Origin: Bin5 sp034428435
GTDB lineage: Bacteria; Chloroflexota; Anaerolineae; Caldilineales; Caldilineaceae
Direction of reading: 5' to 3'
Length of the DNA stretch: 64,000 nucleotides
Assembly: GCA_034428435.1 (NCBI GenBank)
Contig: DAOUHY010000121.1
Span: forward strand, 1 to 64,000
A model generated the notes under the pieces. It had not been told where the DNA came from, ran no database searches, and saw only the letters and a list, made by a program, of their open reading frames with translations. Shown piece after piece: positions 8,232 to 17,091 of this stretch (the stretch's first letter is position 1; each line of letters starts with the position of its first letter). The position numbers and the translations under genes were made by a program.

Positions 8232-9971
8232 CTAGGTAACTGCCGAGGTGGGGCCGCTCATGTAGAGTTCGCCGGGTTCAAATCCGCGCGCTGCATAGTA
8301 GGCCTGTGTGCCGGTGGCGGAAATGACGCTGATGCGCTCGAACCCGGCATCACTACTGATGCGCCTTGCCTCGTTCAGTAGGCGCGTACCGACGCCAACG
8401 TGTTGGGCAGCACCCTTCTCTGCGCCGCCAATGGCCAATGCAGGTCCGTACACATGCACTTCGCGAATCATGGCGTTGCCGTGAATCTCATCCAGGAAGG
8501 CCCGGCTCCCAGCCGAAGGCGATTTGGGCAGGCTTAACCTAAGAAAGCCTGCGAGCGGGGCCTGCGCCAGGTTTGCTAGAGAGCCGTTACCCTTGTCCTC
8601 GGCCACGACATATTGGAGAAAGTGCTCAACCGTCAGGTCAGTCGGGTAGGTAGTGACAATCAACCGCAGCTCTTCTTCACGCACGTGCTGTCGCCGCACT
8701 TCGCGGCAGCGTATACAGCCGCAGCGATCACCACGACGCGCCAACTCCTGATGGACAACCTCGCGCAGATTGCTCGTCTTCACTCCGGCCTCGATGTGAT
8801 GCGCCGGTATGTCGCGAAACAGGCGGTTGACGCGAGTGTACGGCGGTATGGTCGGTTTGATATCTGCCAACAGGGATACCAACTCTCCTTCGGTATAGGG
8901 TATATAGTCTCCGGCCTGCCACTTTTCGTGAAGTTCCGTACCGGCAATCAGTGAGCAAGGATATATCTTGAGTTCATCGGGCCGGACGGCGGGATCATCG
9001 AAGAACCGGCGAAACGATTCGCGGTCCGATTGCAGTGTGGCACCATATAAGTTGGGCATCCAGTGCAGATGCAGTTTGAATCCCGCCGTTCTGAGCAGGC
9101 CCAGTGCGTCCTTTACCTCGGCCACGGTGTGCCCGCGCTTGTTCTTTTCCAGAACGTCGTCCTCCAAGCTCTGGACCCCGATCTGAACTTTCGTCACACC
9201 CAAACGGCGCAGGTGTCGAATCTCATCCGGAGTAATCCAGTCCGGTCGAGTCTCTACGACGAGGCCAACGTTGCGGTGGGCGGCCAAGACATTGCATTTC
9301 TGCGCTTCCTCCAGGGTGGCAGACGGCAATTGTTCCGGGTCTCCGTAGGCGTTCATGGCGTCAAAACAGCGGCGGACGAACCATTCGCGGTAGTCCTGGC
9401 TGTAGGCGCTCCATGTACCTCCCAAGATCAGAAGTTCCACTTTGCTGGCGTCATGGCCAATGCTCTCGAAGGCGTCGATGCGCCCAAAAGTCTGTTTGAA
9501 CGGGTCGAATCCGTCACGTTCGGCCCTCTGCGCACCGGGTTCGTCGAAAATGTAGCTCTTAGGCATTCGCCAGTCATCGGGGCAGAAGATACACTGGCCA
9601 GGGCATCCAGCCGGTGCGGTCAGGACGGTCACGGGCGCGACGCCGCTGGCCGTACGTACCGGTTTCATACGGATTCTGTCCAACAGGAGGGGGTCCGGCG
9701 ACAGCTCCCCATGGTCGACCAAGAGCCGGAAACCTGCAACCAGATCGGACTTGGCAAAGAATCCTTTGCCGTCTTTAGGGTATCGGGCTAGAATGGAACG
9801 CAAGGATCGACTTGTGTCCCAATCAGATTCCTGCACGGCCAGGACTTCCCGGAAGATTGCTGACAGAGCGGTAAGATGGTCAGCCGGATCGAAGCTCCGT
9901 TTTTGCTGCCACTCCTGGGATATCTGAACTACCTCAGCCGGAATCTCTTCCGGAGCCAAAATTCGTTTCAT
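8232..9971 (-). CDS. elp3: Elp3-like tRNA wobble-uridine modifying enzyme (radical SAM and GNAT)
   Basis: Predicted to install a carboxymethyl-type group on U34 of tRNA using SAM and acetyl-CoA. In order: N-terminal tRNA-binding region, radical SAM domain with the cluster motif CPGQCIFC, then TRPDWI and a TIM-barrel core (GVTKVQIGVQSLEDDVLEKNKRGH), a zinc-type knot RCGCIRCREVR, and a C-terminal GNAT domain with the acetyl-CoA loop QHVGVGTRLL and AYYAARGFEP. With 579 residues it matches single-subunit bacterial and archaeal Elp3; the enzyme of Dehalococcoides, another Chloroflexota, is a structural model for this family. The ATG at 9971 overlaps the divergent ATG of the methyltransferase gene; a TTG at 10016 is an alternative. 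No clear Shine-Dalgarno is seen. Confidence 0.93.
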   Translation of the reverse strand: MKRILAPEEIPAEVVQISQEWQQKRSFDPADHLTALSAIFREVLAVQESDWDTSRSLRSILARYPKDGKGFFAKSDLVAGFRLLVDHGELSPDPLLLDRIRMKPVRTASGVAPVTVLTAPAGCPGQCIFCPDDWRMPKSYIFDEPGAQRAERDGFDPFKQTFGRIDAFESIGHDASKVELLILGGTWSAYSQDYREWFVRRCFDAMNAYGDPEQLPSATLEEAQKCNVLAAHRNVGLVVETRPDWITPDEIRHLRRLGVTKVQIGVQSLEDDVLEKNKRGHTVAEVKDALGLLRTAGFKLHLHWMPNLYGATLQSDRESFRRFFDDPAVRPDELKIYPCSLIAGTELHEKWQAGDYIPYTEGELVSLLADIKPTIPPYTRVNRLFRDIPAHHIEAGVKTSNLREVVHQELARRGDRCGCIRCREVRRQHVREEELRLIVTTYPTDLTVEHFLQYVVAEDKGNGSLANLAQAPLAGFLRLSLPKSPSAGSRAFLDEIHGNAMIREVHVYGPALAIGGAEKGAAQHVGVGTRLLNEARRISSDAGFERISVISATGTQAYYAARGFEPGELYMSGPTSAVT

Positions 9972-10845
9972 GTTGGTGCAAGGACATTCTGAATCGCCGC
10001 GGCAGCAGGAAGGCAAGCCGACGACTGCAGCAGGTTTGGACCCACTGACCCAGGACAGATTGCTTTCGTTGAATCGCCTATTCTACGAGCAGGCGGCCCC
10101 GCATTTCGACGCAACGCGCCAGAGCTGGACCCCTGGACTCCGGGCTATTTTACCGTATTTCAGGACCGCCGGAAAGGAAAGGCTGTCGGTGTTGGACGTG
10201 GGCTGCGGCAACGGTCGCTTTGCTCGGCTGCTTGAAGAGGCAGGTATCTCCGCATCTTACACAGGCGTGGATGGAAGCAGGTCCCTGCTTCGACTCGCAA
10301 GAGAGGCCACTGCGGGCCTAGAAGGCGTCGATTGTGAGTTCATTGAGGCGGACCTAGCGGATGCTGATTGGGTGCGTGTTCTCAGTAAGTGCGAGGGCGC
10401 CGAGAACCACGGCAGCCGCGGCACCGGCGAGTTTTTGGGAACGCGAAGATATAGTGTAGTGCTCTGCACGGCAACCGTGCAACACCTGCCAGGGTATGCG
10501 CTGCGCCTGCGGCTGATGCGGGACCTCCGACAATTGAGCGCAGGCTATGTCATTCTTTCCTTCTGGCAGTTTCTCAGCACCGAGAGGTTTCGGAGCAGAT
10601 TGGTCGACCCAGGCACTGTTGGCATCAGCGCCGCCGACCTAGAGCCCGGTGACGGCCTCCTGCCATGGCGTCAAGGCATCAGATCCGTTCGCTATGTTCA
10701 CCAAGTCGATGACGCCGAGCTGAGACAGCTGGCCTCAGACTCGGGACAGACTGTTCTGCACACATTTCGCGCCGACGGTAAAGAGTCAGACCTGAATCTC
10801 TATGCGGTTTTGGGCCGCGCCAAGTCGGATTCAGAGAAGCACTGA
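9970..10845 (+). CDS. class I SAM methyltransferase, Trm9/ALKBH8-like
   Basis: SAM-binding motif I is VLDVGCGNGRF (about 74-84), with the acidic motif II in YTGVDGSRSLL. The post-motif segment YSVVLCTATVQHLP carries the 'HL' turn seen in Trm9-type tRNA methyltransferases. More telling is the C-terminal part DGLLPW (228-233) followed by RYVHQ (241-245) and an EL, close to the 'D.LvPW...RyyH.F...EL' signature of yeast Trm9 and human ALKBH8, which methylate carboxymethyl-uridine made by Elongator. Divergence from elp3 with overlapping starts supports action on the same tRNA position. The residue-level signature is seen; the substrate is inference. No clear Shine-Dalgarno at the ATG, so the true start may be slightly downstream. 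Confidence 0.7.
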   Translation: MLVQGHSESPRQQEGKPTTAAGLDPLTQDRLLSLNRLFYEQAAPHFDATRQSWTPGLRAILPYFRTAGKERLSVLDVGCGNGRFARLLEEAGISASYTGVDGSRSLLRLAREATAGLEGVDCEFIEADLADADWVRVLSKCEGAENHGSRGTGEFLGTRRYSVVLCTATVQHLPGYALRLRLMRDLRQLSAGYVILSFWQFLSTERFRSRLVDPGTVGISAADLEPGDGLLPWRQGIRSVRYVHQVDDAELRQLASDSGQTVLHTFRADGKESDLNLYAVLGRAKSDSEKH

Positions 10846-10909
10846 GCCAGACCGACAGACTAAGACCTACGCATTTGCTGAACTTTCACAGATCCGGGCA
10901 ACTTGGGCC

Positions 10910-12118
10910 ATGCAACCAGACAAGAGAACGCAGACGATACTGGACGGTTTTGGCACTTACTTCGAGGGCGAAGCGACCCATCTTGCTATTGCTCCGGGCC
11001 GGGTCAATCTGATCGGAGAGCATACCGACTACAACGATGGATTTGTGCTGCCTGTGGCCCTGGACCGGGACGTAAGGGTTCTCTTTCGGTCGCGCGATGA
11101 CGGTCGTATAAGACTATACGCACTTGAGTTTGATTCGTGGGCAGACTTCGAGATCGGATCCAGTAAGCGGAGCAGTCAGTTGTGGCCCAACTATGTCCAG
11201 GGCGTAGGCCTGGAGCTGGCCGACCTTGGTATTCAGCTGCGGGGATTTGAAGGGATTGTCAGCGGAAATGTACCGAGGGGAAGCGGTTTGAGCAGTTCGG
11301 CTGCGCTGGAGATCGCGGCGGCAAAGGCGTTTCTGACAGCGGCCAACCAGATCCACGCGCTGACCGGACCTCAACTGGCCAGGGCTGCTCAGAAGGCCGA
11401 GAACGAATTCGTCGGCGTCAACTGCGGTATCATGGACCAGTTCATCAGTACACTGGGAGAAGAGGGGCACGCCCTGTTGATAGACTGCCGCAGTCTGGAA
11501 TACCGGCGAGTGCCCTTCCCGGAAGGCGTGTCTCTGGTGATCGGCAATACCAAAGCAAGCCGTTCTCTTGCAGGAAGCGCCTACAACGAGCGCCGAGAGC
11601 AGTGTGAAGACGGAGTCCTCCGACTTCAAGCGGTATTGCCGGAGATAACGGCACTGCGTGATGTGAGCGGCGACGAACTGGAGGCCCACCGATCGCTACT
11701 TCCCGACACCGTCTACCGCCGCTGCCGCCATGTGGTAAGCGAAAACGAACGCGTGCAGAAAACTGTTGACGCCCTTGAGGGGGGCGACTTTCGCAAGGTC
11801 GGACGGTTGATGGACGCCAGCCACGAGAGCTTGCGTGACGACTACGAAGTAAGCAGCGAGGCGCTGGACCGGATGGTTGAATCGATGCGCAGCCATCATG
11901 GATGCCTTGGCGCCCGCCTTACAGGGGCGGGGTTTGGCGGATGCGCCGTGGCTCTGGTGGAGGCCGGGACAGAGAAGGATGCGCGAGAGGCGGTCCAGGA
12001 GGCGTATGCCAAGGCGATGAACCTGTGGCCGGAGGTATACATAAGCCCGCCGAGCGCCGGCGCGCGAGTGCTGCCTCTGATTACTGGAGAAAACGATGAA
12101 CGACTGCCACAGGGGTGA
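10910..12118 (+). CDS. galK: galactokinase
   Basis: Phosphorylates galactose at C1 (Leloir pathway). The ATG at 10910 gives 402 residues, close to the usual 380-400. GHMP-kinase landmarks: the galactokinase signature GRVNLIGEHTDYNDGF near the N-terminus, the ATP-loop GSGLSSSAALE, the segment NCGIMDQFIS with the catalytic-base Asp, and the C-terminal GAGFGGCAVAL. galT, galE and galM are not nearby, so it may be part of a scattered pathway. It overlaps the next gene by 23 bp. Confidence 0.93.
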   Translation: MQPDKRTQTILDGFGTYFEGEATHLAIAPGRVNLIGEHTDYNDGFVLPVALDRDVRVLFRSRDDGRIRLYALEFDSWADFEIGSSKRSSQLWPNYVQGVGLELADLGIQLRGFEGIVSGNVPRGSGLSSSAALEIAAAKAFLTAANQIHALTGPQLARAAQKAENEFVGVNCGIMDQFISTLGEEGHALLIDCRSLEYRRVPFPEGVSLVIGNTKASRSLAGSAYNERREQCEDGVLRLQAVLPEITALRDVSGDELEAHRSLLPDTVYRRCRHVVSENERVQKTVDALEGGDFRKVGRLMDASHESLRDDYEVSSEALDRMVESMRSHHGCLGARLTGAGFGGCAVALVEAGTEKDAREAVQEAYAKAMNLWPEVYISPPSAGARVLPLITGENDERLPQG

Positions 12119-12617
12119 ACGCAGCCGCCCAAACCTCGGCGCATCAGGCCCGCTGGCTTATGACAGTGCAATGTTGTCGTGGGACTACGTCGATAGTCGG
12201 ATGCGCGATGCTTTGAACTATTGGATCGCCAGTGCAGGAGATGATGGAAGGCCCCATGCCGTCCCCGTATGGGGCGCCTGGCTGGAGGACGTCTTCTACT
12301 TTGTGGGAACGGGGCGGAAGGTACGAAATCTGCGCGCCAATCCGCGGGCCGTTGTTCACCTGGAAAGCGGGGACGACGTGGTTCTCATAGAGGGCAGCTT
12401 CAAGGAGATAGGACAGCCGAGCCGAGATTTGCTCCGACAGGTGGATGAGGAGTTCATCCGCAAGTACAAGACATATCGCCCCAGTGAACATCTGAATGAC
12501 CGGAGCAAGTCCAGTTTTCCGCCAGAGGGCCTGTTTGCCGTCATTCCGCAGCTGGTTATTGCGTGGAGCGGCATGGCAAGCGACGCCACTCGCTGGAAGT
12601 TTCCCGCACGTCAGTGA
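12096..12617 (+). CDS. PPOX-fold (pyridoxamine 5'-phosphate oxidase-like) flavin/F420-binding protein
   Basis: A 173-residue split beta-barrel protein. Core: YWIASAGDDGRPHAVPVWGAWLEDVFYFVGTGRKVRNLRANPRAVVHLESGDDVVLIEG, which has the 'dGrphavPvw' and 'R..Nl..nP.v.v' patterns of the pyridoxamine-phosphate-oxidase-like superfamily. Members bind FMN, F420 or heme, and the substrate cannot be read from sequence. The ATG lies inside the end of galK with GGAGA 5 bases upstream, so translation is probably coupled. A second, different PPOX-fold protein occurs at 39145. Confidence 0.8.
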   Translation: MNDCHRGERSRPNLGASGPLAYDSAMLSWDYVDSRMRDALNYWIASAGDDGRPHAVPVWGAWLEDVFYFVGTGRKVRNLRANPRAVVHLESGDDVVLIEGSFKEIGQPSRDLLRQVDEEFIRKYKTYRPSEHLNDRSKSSFPPEGLFAVIPQLVIAWSGMASDATRWKFPARQ

Positions 12618-12702
12618 AAGCCAGTTCTCCACAGGTCACCTAACTCCTCTCATTCGGTCGCAATTGTGGGCCACACGCCTCACACAGCAAAGGAAGGCAG
12701 AA

Positions 12703-13908
12703 ATGCCAACGCTTACCGACTATAGGCAGTTCGATGGTCGCCATTGGGAGACGGGCACCGTCCGAAACTATCTTGACTATTGCGGGGCGACGGCGCCGCA
12801 TACAGGTGAACCCTATTCTGAGGCGCTGTTGATGGGGATCAGCGGCGGCGCGGTGATGGGGTATTTCGTGTTTGCCTACCAGGGCATCGACCCGCACGCC
12901 CGCATTCTCACCCGAAACACGTTCGACCCGATGGAGACGATGCTGCAGCGCCTGGGGGCAGAACCGAAAGTGCGCCAGACGGCAAGCGCGGAAAGGGGGG
13001 TAGGCAACCTGGTTGATGTACTGGAAAGCGGCACGCCTGCCATTGCGTGGGCCGATGCTCTGAGTCTTCCTTATGAACCACATACGTATGAGTTTGAGTT
13101 TCCTCACATGCAGCCGGTGGTCGTTTACGGTTACGATGAAGAGGCCGACCGGGTGTCAATTGCCGACCGCGCACGCGTGCCGCTTTTCGCTACGACCGGT
13201 CAACTGGCAGCGGCGCGATCGAAAGTGAAGAAGGTCCGGCAGCGTGTAATGACGTTGGGCCTGCCGGATGCAGACAGGATTCCGGAGGCGGTTCGGTCGG
13301 GAATCCGCGACAGCATTCAGCTGTACACTGAGAAACCGCCCAAGGGCGCGCGGCATAATTTCGGATTTGCCGCCTACCAGCGCTGGGCCGATGCACTGCG
13401 AAAGCCCAGGATGAGAGGCAGCTGGGACAAGGAGTTCCCGCGTGGTCGAAAGATGTACGCCGGCCTGGAGTCGGTCTTCAGTGATACGCACACCTACGGA
13501 AAAGAAGGGTTCGCTGAGAGGGACCTTTTTGGCGACTTTCTGGATGAGGCTGCGCAGATTCTGGAACGACCAGCCTTGCGAGAGGCGGGCGAGCAGTTTC
13601 GGACAAGTGGCAAGGCATGGCGAGATCTGGGAGAAATGCTGCTTCCGGACAGTGTTCCCGTCTGGGCAGAGGCCCGCAGGCTGATGTTGGAGAACCAGAG
13701 GCTGTTCCTGGAACAGGGAGGCGATGCTTTCGAATCAGGTCAAACCAACTGCGAGCGCCTCATCGCAATTCGACGGGAGATGGAAACGGAATTCCCCCTT
13801 TCGGAAGAAGAGGTGGTCAGTTTCAGAGAGCAGATTGCCGAACAGGTTCTGAGAATCAGCGCAACTGAGGAACGGGCCGTGGCAGCCATGACGGAGGCGA
13901 TGGAGTGA
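12703..13908 (+). CDS. BtrH N-terminal-domain-like protein lacking the usual cysteine
   Basis: 401 residues from an ATG with AGGAAGG upstream. The N-terminus (GRHWETGTVRNYLDYCG, then SEALLMGISGGAVMGYFVF) matches the start of BtrH-N/DUF4872 proteins, which resemble papain-fold acyltransferases and peptidases. In BtrH-type proteins the first motif reads H-C-x-T/S, with Cys as the expected nucleophile; here it is H-W-E-T. The middle has 'VSIADRA' and a D/E-rich helical C-terminus of about 200 residues (DUF4872-like). Enzymatic activity through that Cys is therefore unlikely. It follows the PPOX gene on the same strand and converges on an MFS gene. Confidence 0.6.
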   Translation: MPTLTDYRQFDGRHWETGTVRNYLDYCGATAPHTGEPYSEALLMGISGGAVMGYFVFAYQGIDPHARILTRNTFDPMETMLQRLGAEPKVRQTASAERGVGNLVDVLESGTPAIAWADALSLPYEPHTYEFEFPHMQPVVVYGYDEEADRVSIADRARVPLFATTGQLAAARSKVKKVRQRVMTLGLPDADRIPEAVRSGIRDSIQLYTEKPPKGARHNFGFAAYQRWADALRKPRMRGSWDKEFPRGRKMYAGLESVFSDTHTYGKEGFAERDLFGDFLDEAAQILERPALREAGEQFRTSGKAWRDLGEMLLPDSVPVWAEARRLMLENQRLFLEQGGDAFESGQTNCERLIAIRREMETEFPLSEEEVVSFREQIAEQVLRISATEERAVAAMTEAME

Positions 13909-13934
13909 GAGCGGGGGAGCCAGAAAGGCATCGT

Positions 13935-15218
13935 TCAGGCTCCGGCAGCAGTTTCCGGACTGTCGTCCACCCGACGCAGTTCTGGAATCGTCGCGGCAAC
14001 AGTTGAAACGAGCAGCGCGGCCAGTGCAACCTCTGCCCCGACGGCCAGGGGCGCCCCGAATGCGTCGGCAAGTACGCCTGTCTGGAGCCTCCCAAACGGA
14101 CCTGCCCCTATAGCCACTGCGATGGCTCCCATCGCCTGTCCCCGTCTTTCGTCAGCGGCGGCAAGCAGAACGATGGAGCTCTGCATGATGCCGAAGCAGG
14201 CGTGCCCTATCCCCACCAGAAGAAGCAAAGCCCACGAGACGGCGAATACGGAGCTGGTCGTGAAGGAAAGCAGCGCCAAGCAGTGCAGCAGCGTGCCGGC
14301 TACGAAGATCCATCCTGCGCTTGTAAAGCGCCTGGCCCAGTTGACCAGGAAAAGACCGACAACGTTTCCGATTCCTACAGATGCGCCGAGATAGCCAAGC
14401 CCCACCGGACCCTGACCCAAGACATCGCGTGCAAACACAGGAAGGAAGTTCATATAGGGAAAGGCCAGCATGTTCATGATCATCGTGATCAGCGTCACGG
14501 CCAGGATAGGCTGGTTTTGCCGGACATAGAGGACGCTGTCCCGAATCTGTGCCAGTGGCGAAGCGCTGGAGGGAGACGACGTGCGTGGAATCGGCTGCCT
14601 GGAAAGGGCGCGCAGGAGCAGCAGCGAGATCGCAGACAGACCGCTCAGCGTCAGAAAACAGCCCAAGACATTGAATGCATCCAGTACAAGACCGGCGAGA
14701 AGAGGGCCGAAGGCGCGTGCGACGCTCATGCCCAGATTCTCCAGCATCAGAGCATCAACGACACGCGGGCGGCCCACCAGGTCTGGAATGAGAGCGCGGC
14801 GGGTCGGCCAGTCCATGGCCCAGGCACAGCCTAGCGTCAGCGCGATGACCACGAGATGCCATATGGCGAGCAGTCCGGCCGCCAACAGCAGGGCAACGAT
14901 TGCGTACATGACAAGGGTGAGCGTCTGAGAGGCGATGACCAGTGGGCGGCGGCCGATGCGGTCGGCAAGCAGGCCGCCAAAGCCTCCGACCAGTAGTGAG
15001 GGTATCGACCTGCAGAAGCCAACAAGGCCGACCAAGCCGGCAGAATCGGTCAACTCCAGCACCAGCCAGCCCAAAACTATCATTTCCATATAGTGGGCCA
15101 GCCACCAAAGTGTGCTTGAACCCAGGAGAAGGCGATAGTCGGTATTGGCCAGCGTCGTCCGGATCCCGGACTCGGGCTGGAGGATGCGGTGGAATCGCGA
15201 GGAAAGATCAGTCCACAT
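13935..15218 (-). CDS. MFS transporter (EntS-like/DHA exporter family)
   Basis: 427 residues with about 12 membrane segments. The signature loop between helices 2 and 3 reads GGLLADRIGRRPL, the classic MFS 'G..aDr.GRr' motif. Helix 1 starts after a 25-residue leader (LLLGSSTLWWLAHYMEMIVLGWLVLEL), as in the MFS_3/EntS group that exports siderophores or drugs. The substrate is unknown. It starts 7 bp after the S9 peptidase gene ends, on the same strand, so the two are probably co-transcribed. Confidence 0.85.
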   Translation of the reverse strand: MWTDLSSRFHRILQPESGIRTTLANTDYRLLLGSSTLWWLAHYMEMIVLGWLVLELTDSAGLVGLVGFCRSIPSLLVGGFGGLLADRIGRRPLVIASQTLTLVMYAIVALLLAAGLLAIWHLVVIALTLGCAWAMDWPTRRALIPDLVGRPRVVDALMLENLGMSVARAFGPLLAGLVLDAFNVLGCFLTLSGLSAISLLLLRALSRQPIPRTSSPSSASPLAQIRDSVLYVRQNQPILAVTLITMIMNMLAFPYMNFLPVFARDVLGQGPVGLGYLGASVGIGNVVGLFLVNWARRFTSAGWIFVAGTLLHCLALLSFTTSSVFAVSWALLLLVGIGHACFGIMQSSIVLLAAADERRGQAMGAIAVAIGAGPFGRLQTGVLADAFGAPLAVGAEVALAALLVSTVAATIPELRRVDDSPETAAGA

Positions 15219-15225
15219 TTGGCCT

Positions 15226-17091
15226 TTACAGCCCCAGCACCCGATATGCGAATTTCAGATGGGTTTCCTGCAGGTGTTCGGCCGTAGCGGCGCTTGTGAA
15301 ACCGTGGCCGCCGTCGAGCCAGACCAGCGTGAAGTCCTTCTTTGACGCCTCCATTTTACGGGCGAAGTGCTCCATTTGGCGCGGCGTGGCGCGGCTGTCG
15401 CGGCGTCCCTGAAAGATCAGCAGCGGCGCCTGGATGGCAGCGGCATGTGTGAGAGGAGAACGGTCGCGGTACAGGTCAGGCTTGTCTGAAGGTGTGCCGC
15501 CGAACATCATTCGCGCCCACCCTTGCATGGCAGCTGAAGAATCCGCGTAGTTCATTGTCCAATCTACGATAGCCACCGGAGCAATGCCGCCCGCCCACAG
15601 TTCCGGCTCCTGCGAGAGGGCCCATACGGAAAGAAAACCACCGTAGGAACCTCCCTCCAGCAGAATGGCGTCCGAATCGGCGATGCCTTCCTCGATGAGC
15701 CAGAGGCGGGCCGCCAGCATGTCCTCCAGTTCCCAGCGACCTACATCACCATTTATCTTTTCCTGGAAATCGCGTCCGAATCCCGTCGAGCCGCGATAGT
15801 TTACGGTGAGAAAGGCAAAGCCGTGGTCGAGCCAAGCTTGGCCGATAGGGTCGAAGGCGTTGGAGACGGCGCCACTTGGTCCGCCGTGGACATGCAGGAT
15901 GGTGGGGTAGGGTCCTTCGGAAGCGCTTCCTGAGGACGGAAGGCCCAGCCAGGCCTGCACGGTTGTGCCATCGGAACTGGGAAAACTGACCGAACGCCAA
16001 GGGCGGCCTGGTGGGCAGTCGCTTACTGGCAATACAGGTACGGGTGGACCAGATGCGGTCAACGAGAGTAGTTGAGATGGGTGTGCGGCATCGCTCCACT
16101 GCGCCCAAACTGTGCCGTCCGGGGCGAAAAAGCTGGCCGCGGTACCTGTATGATAGGGCCCAGTGCGGCCGCGAAAGGTCCCCGGCAAGTGTTGAAGCGG
16201 TAGCAGCTTTTCGTCGTACAGATCGTAGATGAAGAGTCCTTCGTGTTCCTCTGTTTTTGTCTGGACAAGCAGTTTACTGCCATCGGGCGACCAGTCCAGA
16301 GGCAGAATCGATCCTCCGGCCAAAGGTATCTGTAGGTCGCGCCGGTCGTTGGTGCGCGGGTCCCAAAGCAGAGGCTGCAACGCGCCGCTGGCGGTTGTTG
16401 TGGCAAGAAGCCGGTCATCACCACGAAGGGGCGAGAATTGGACGGGTTCAACACTGTAATCGAAGCCGTCCCACAGTTCAGCGACTTGCTCCCCCGACTT
16501 TGTGTCGAATACCAGAACAGTGTAGCGCCGGCTGTGGGGGGCGCGGTGCGTTGACTTGACTGCGAAAAGGCTTCCGTCATAGGAAAGGTGACAGGCCCAA
16601 GTCTCCTCCAGAGCCGTGTAAACAAGCTTTGGCGCAGAAGGTACTCCGTCCGAATCCAGAGCGATGCAGTAGAACCAGTAGCGACCGTTGTAGACGGCGT
16701 CGAAGGCGAGGCAGGCGCCGTCGCGGCTGATATCGAAGCCGCGCAAGGTATACGGTGTCAGTTCGGGCGTCAGGTCTTCGACCGGTCCTCCAACGAAAGG
16801 TACGCGGACAATGTGACCTAGCTCGCTGCCCTTGTCGTCCTTCAGGTAGTAGAGATAGTCGCCGCCGGGTCCGAGCCAACCATAGGAAGGTGTATCATCC
16901 TCGGGCAGAAGGGGCCGAAAGTCGCCAGAGGCAGTGTTCCAGGCGAAAACTCGTTTTGTTGGACCGTCCAAGCTGGCATGGACGAGTCCACGCGACGGGT
17001 TGTTTGGGGCAACATAGACGTATCCCAAGCTGCTGCAGCGGAATCGTTGCCGCCATGGCGCGTTGTCCTCAAGCTGTAGTGGGGAATTCAT
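15226..17091 (-). CDS. S9 family prolyl oligopeptidase-type peptidase
   Basis: Cytoplasmic serine peptidase of 621 residues: an N-terminal beta-propeller (about 1-360, repeats such as LSYDGSLFAVKSTH and LDWSPDGSKLLVQT) and a C-terminal alpha/beta-hydrolase. The catalytic triad can be read as Ser482 in GGSYGG, Asp565 in QGRRDSRA and His596 in LDGGHGF. The oxyanion region HVHGGPSG precedes it. It is of the dipeptidyl/acylaminoacyl peptidase type. There is no signal peptide. It leads an operon with the MFS gene downstream, possibly peptide processing coupled with export. The start ATG at 17091 has no strong Shine-Dalgarno. Confidence 0.9.
   Translation of the reverse strand: MNSPLQLEDNAPWRQRFRCSSLGYVYVAPNNPSRGLVHASLDGPTKRVFAWNTASGDFRPLLPEDDTPSYGWLGPGGDYLYYLKDDKGSELGHIVRVPFVGGPVEDLTPELTPYTLRGFDISRDGACLAFDAVYNGRYWFYCIALDSDGVPSAPKLVYTALEETWACHLSYDGSLFAVKSTHRAPHSRRYTVLVFDTKSGEQVAELWDGFDYSVEPVQFSPLRGDDRLLATTTASGALQPLLWDPRTNDRRDLQIPLAGGSILPLDWSPDGSKLLVQTKTEEHEGLFIYDLYDEKLLPLQHLPGTFRGRTGPYHTGTAASFFAPDGTVWAQWSDAAHPSQLLSLTASGPPVPVLPVSDCPPGRPWRSVSFPSSDGTTVQAWLGLPSSGSASEGPYPTILHVHGGPSGAVSNAFDPIGQAWLDHGFAFLTVNYRGSTGFGRDFQEKINGDVGRWELEDMLAARLWLIEEGIADSDAILLEGGSYGGFLSVWALSQEPELWAGGIAPVAIVDWTMNYADSSAAMQGWARMMFGGTPSDKPDLYRDRSPLTHAAAIQAPLLIFQGRRDSRATPRQMEHFARKMEASKKDFTLVWLDGGHGFTSAATAEHLQETHLKFAYRVLGL

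Noticed and set aside
8256..8290. tRNA-like T-arm (GGGTTCAAATCC) in the elp3 region
   Set aside because: It lies within the coding sequence of a well-conserved protein and no matching acceptor or anticodon arms are found.
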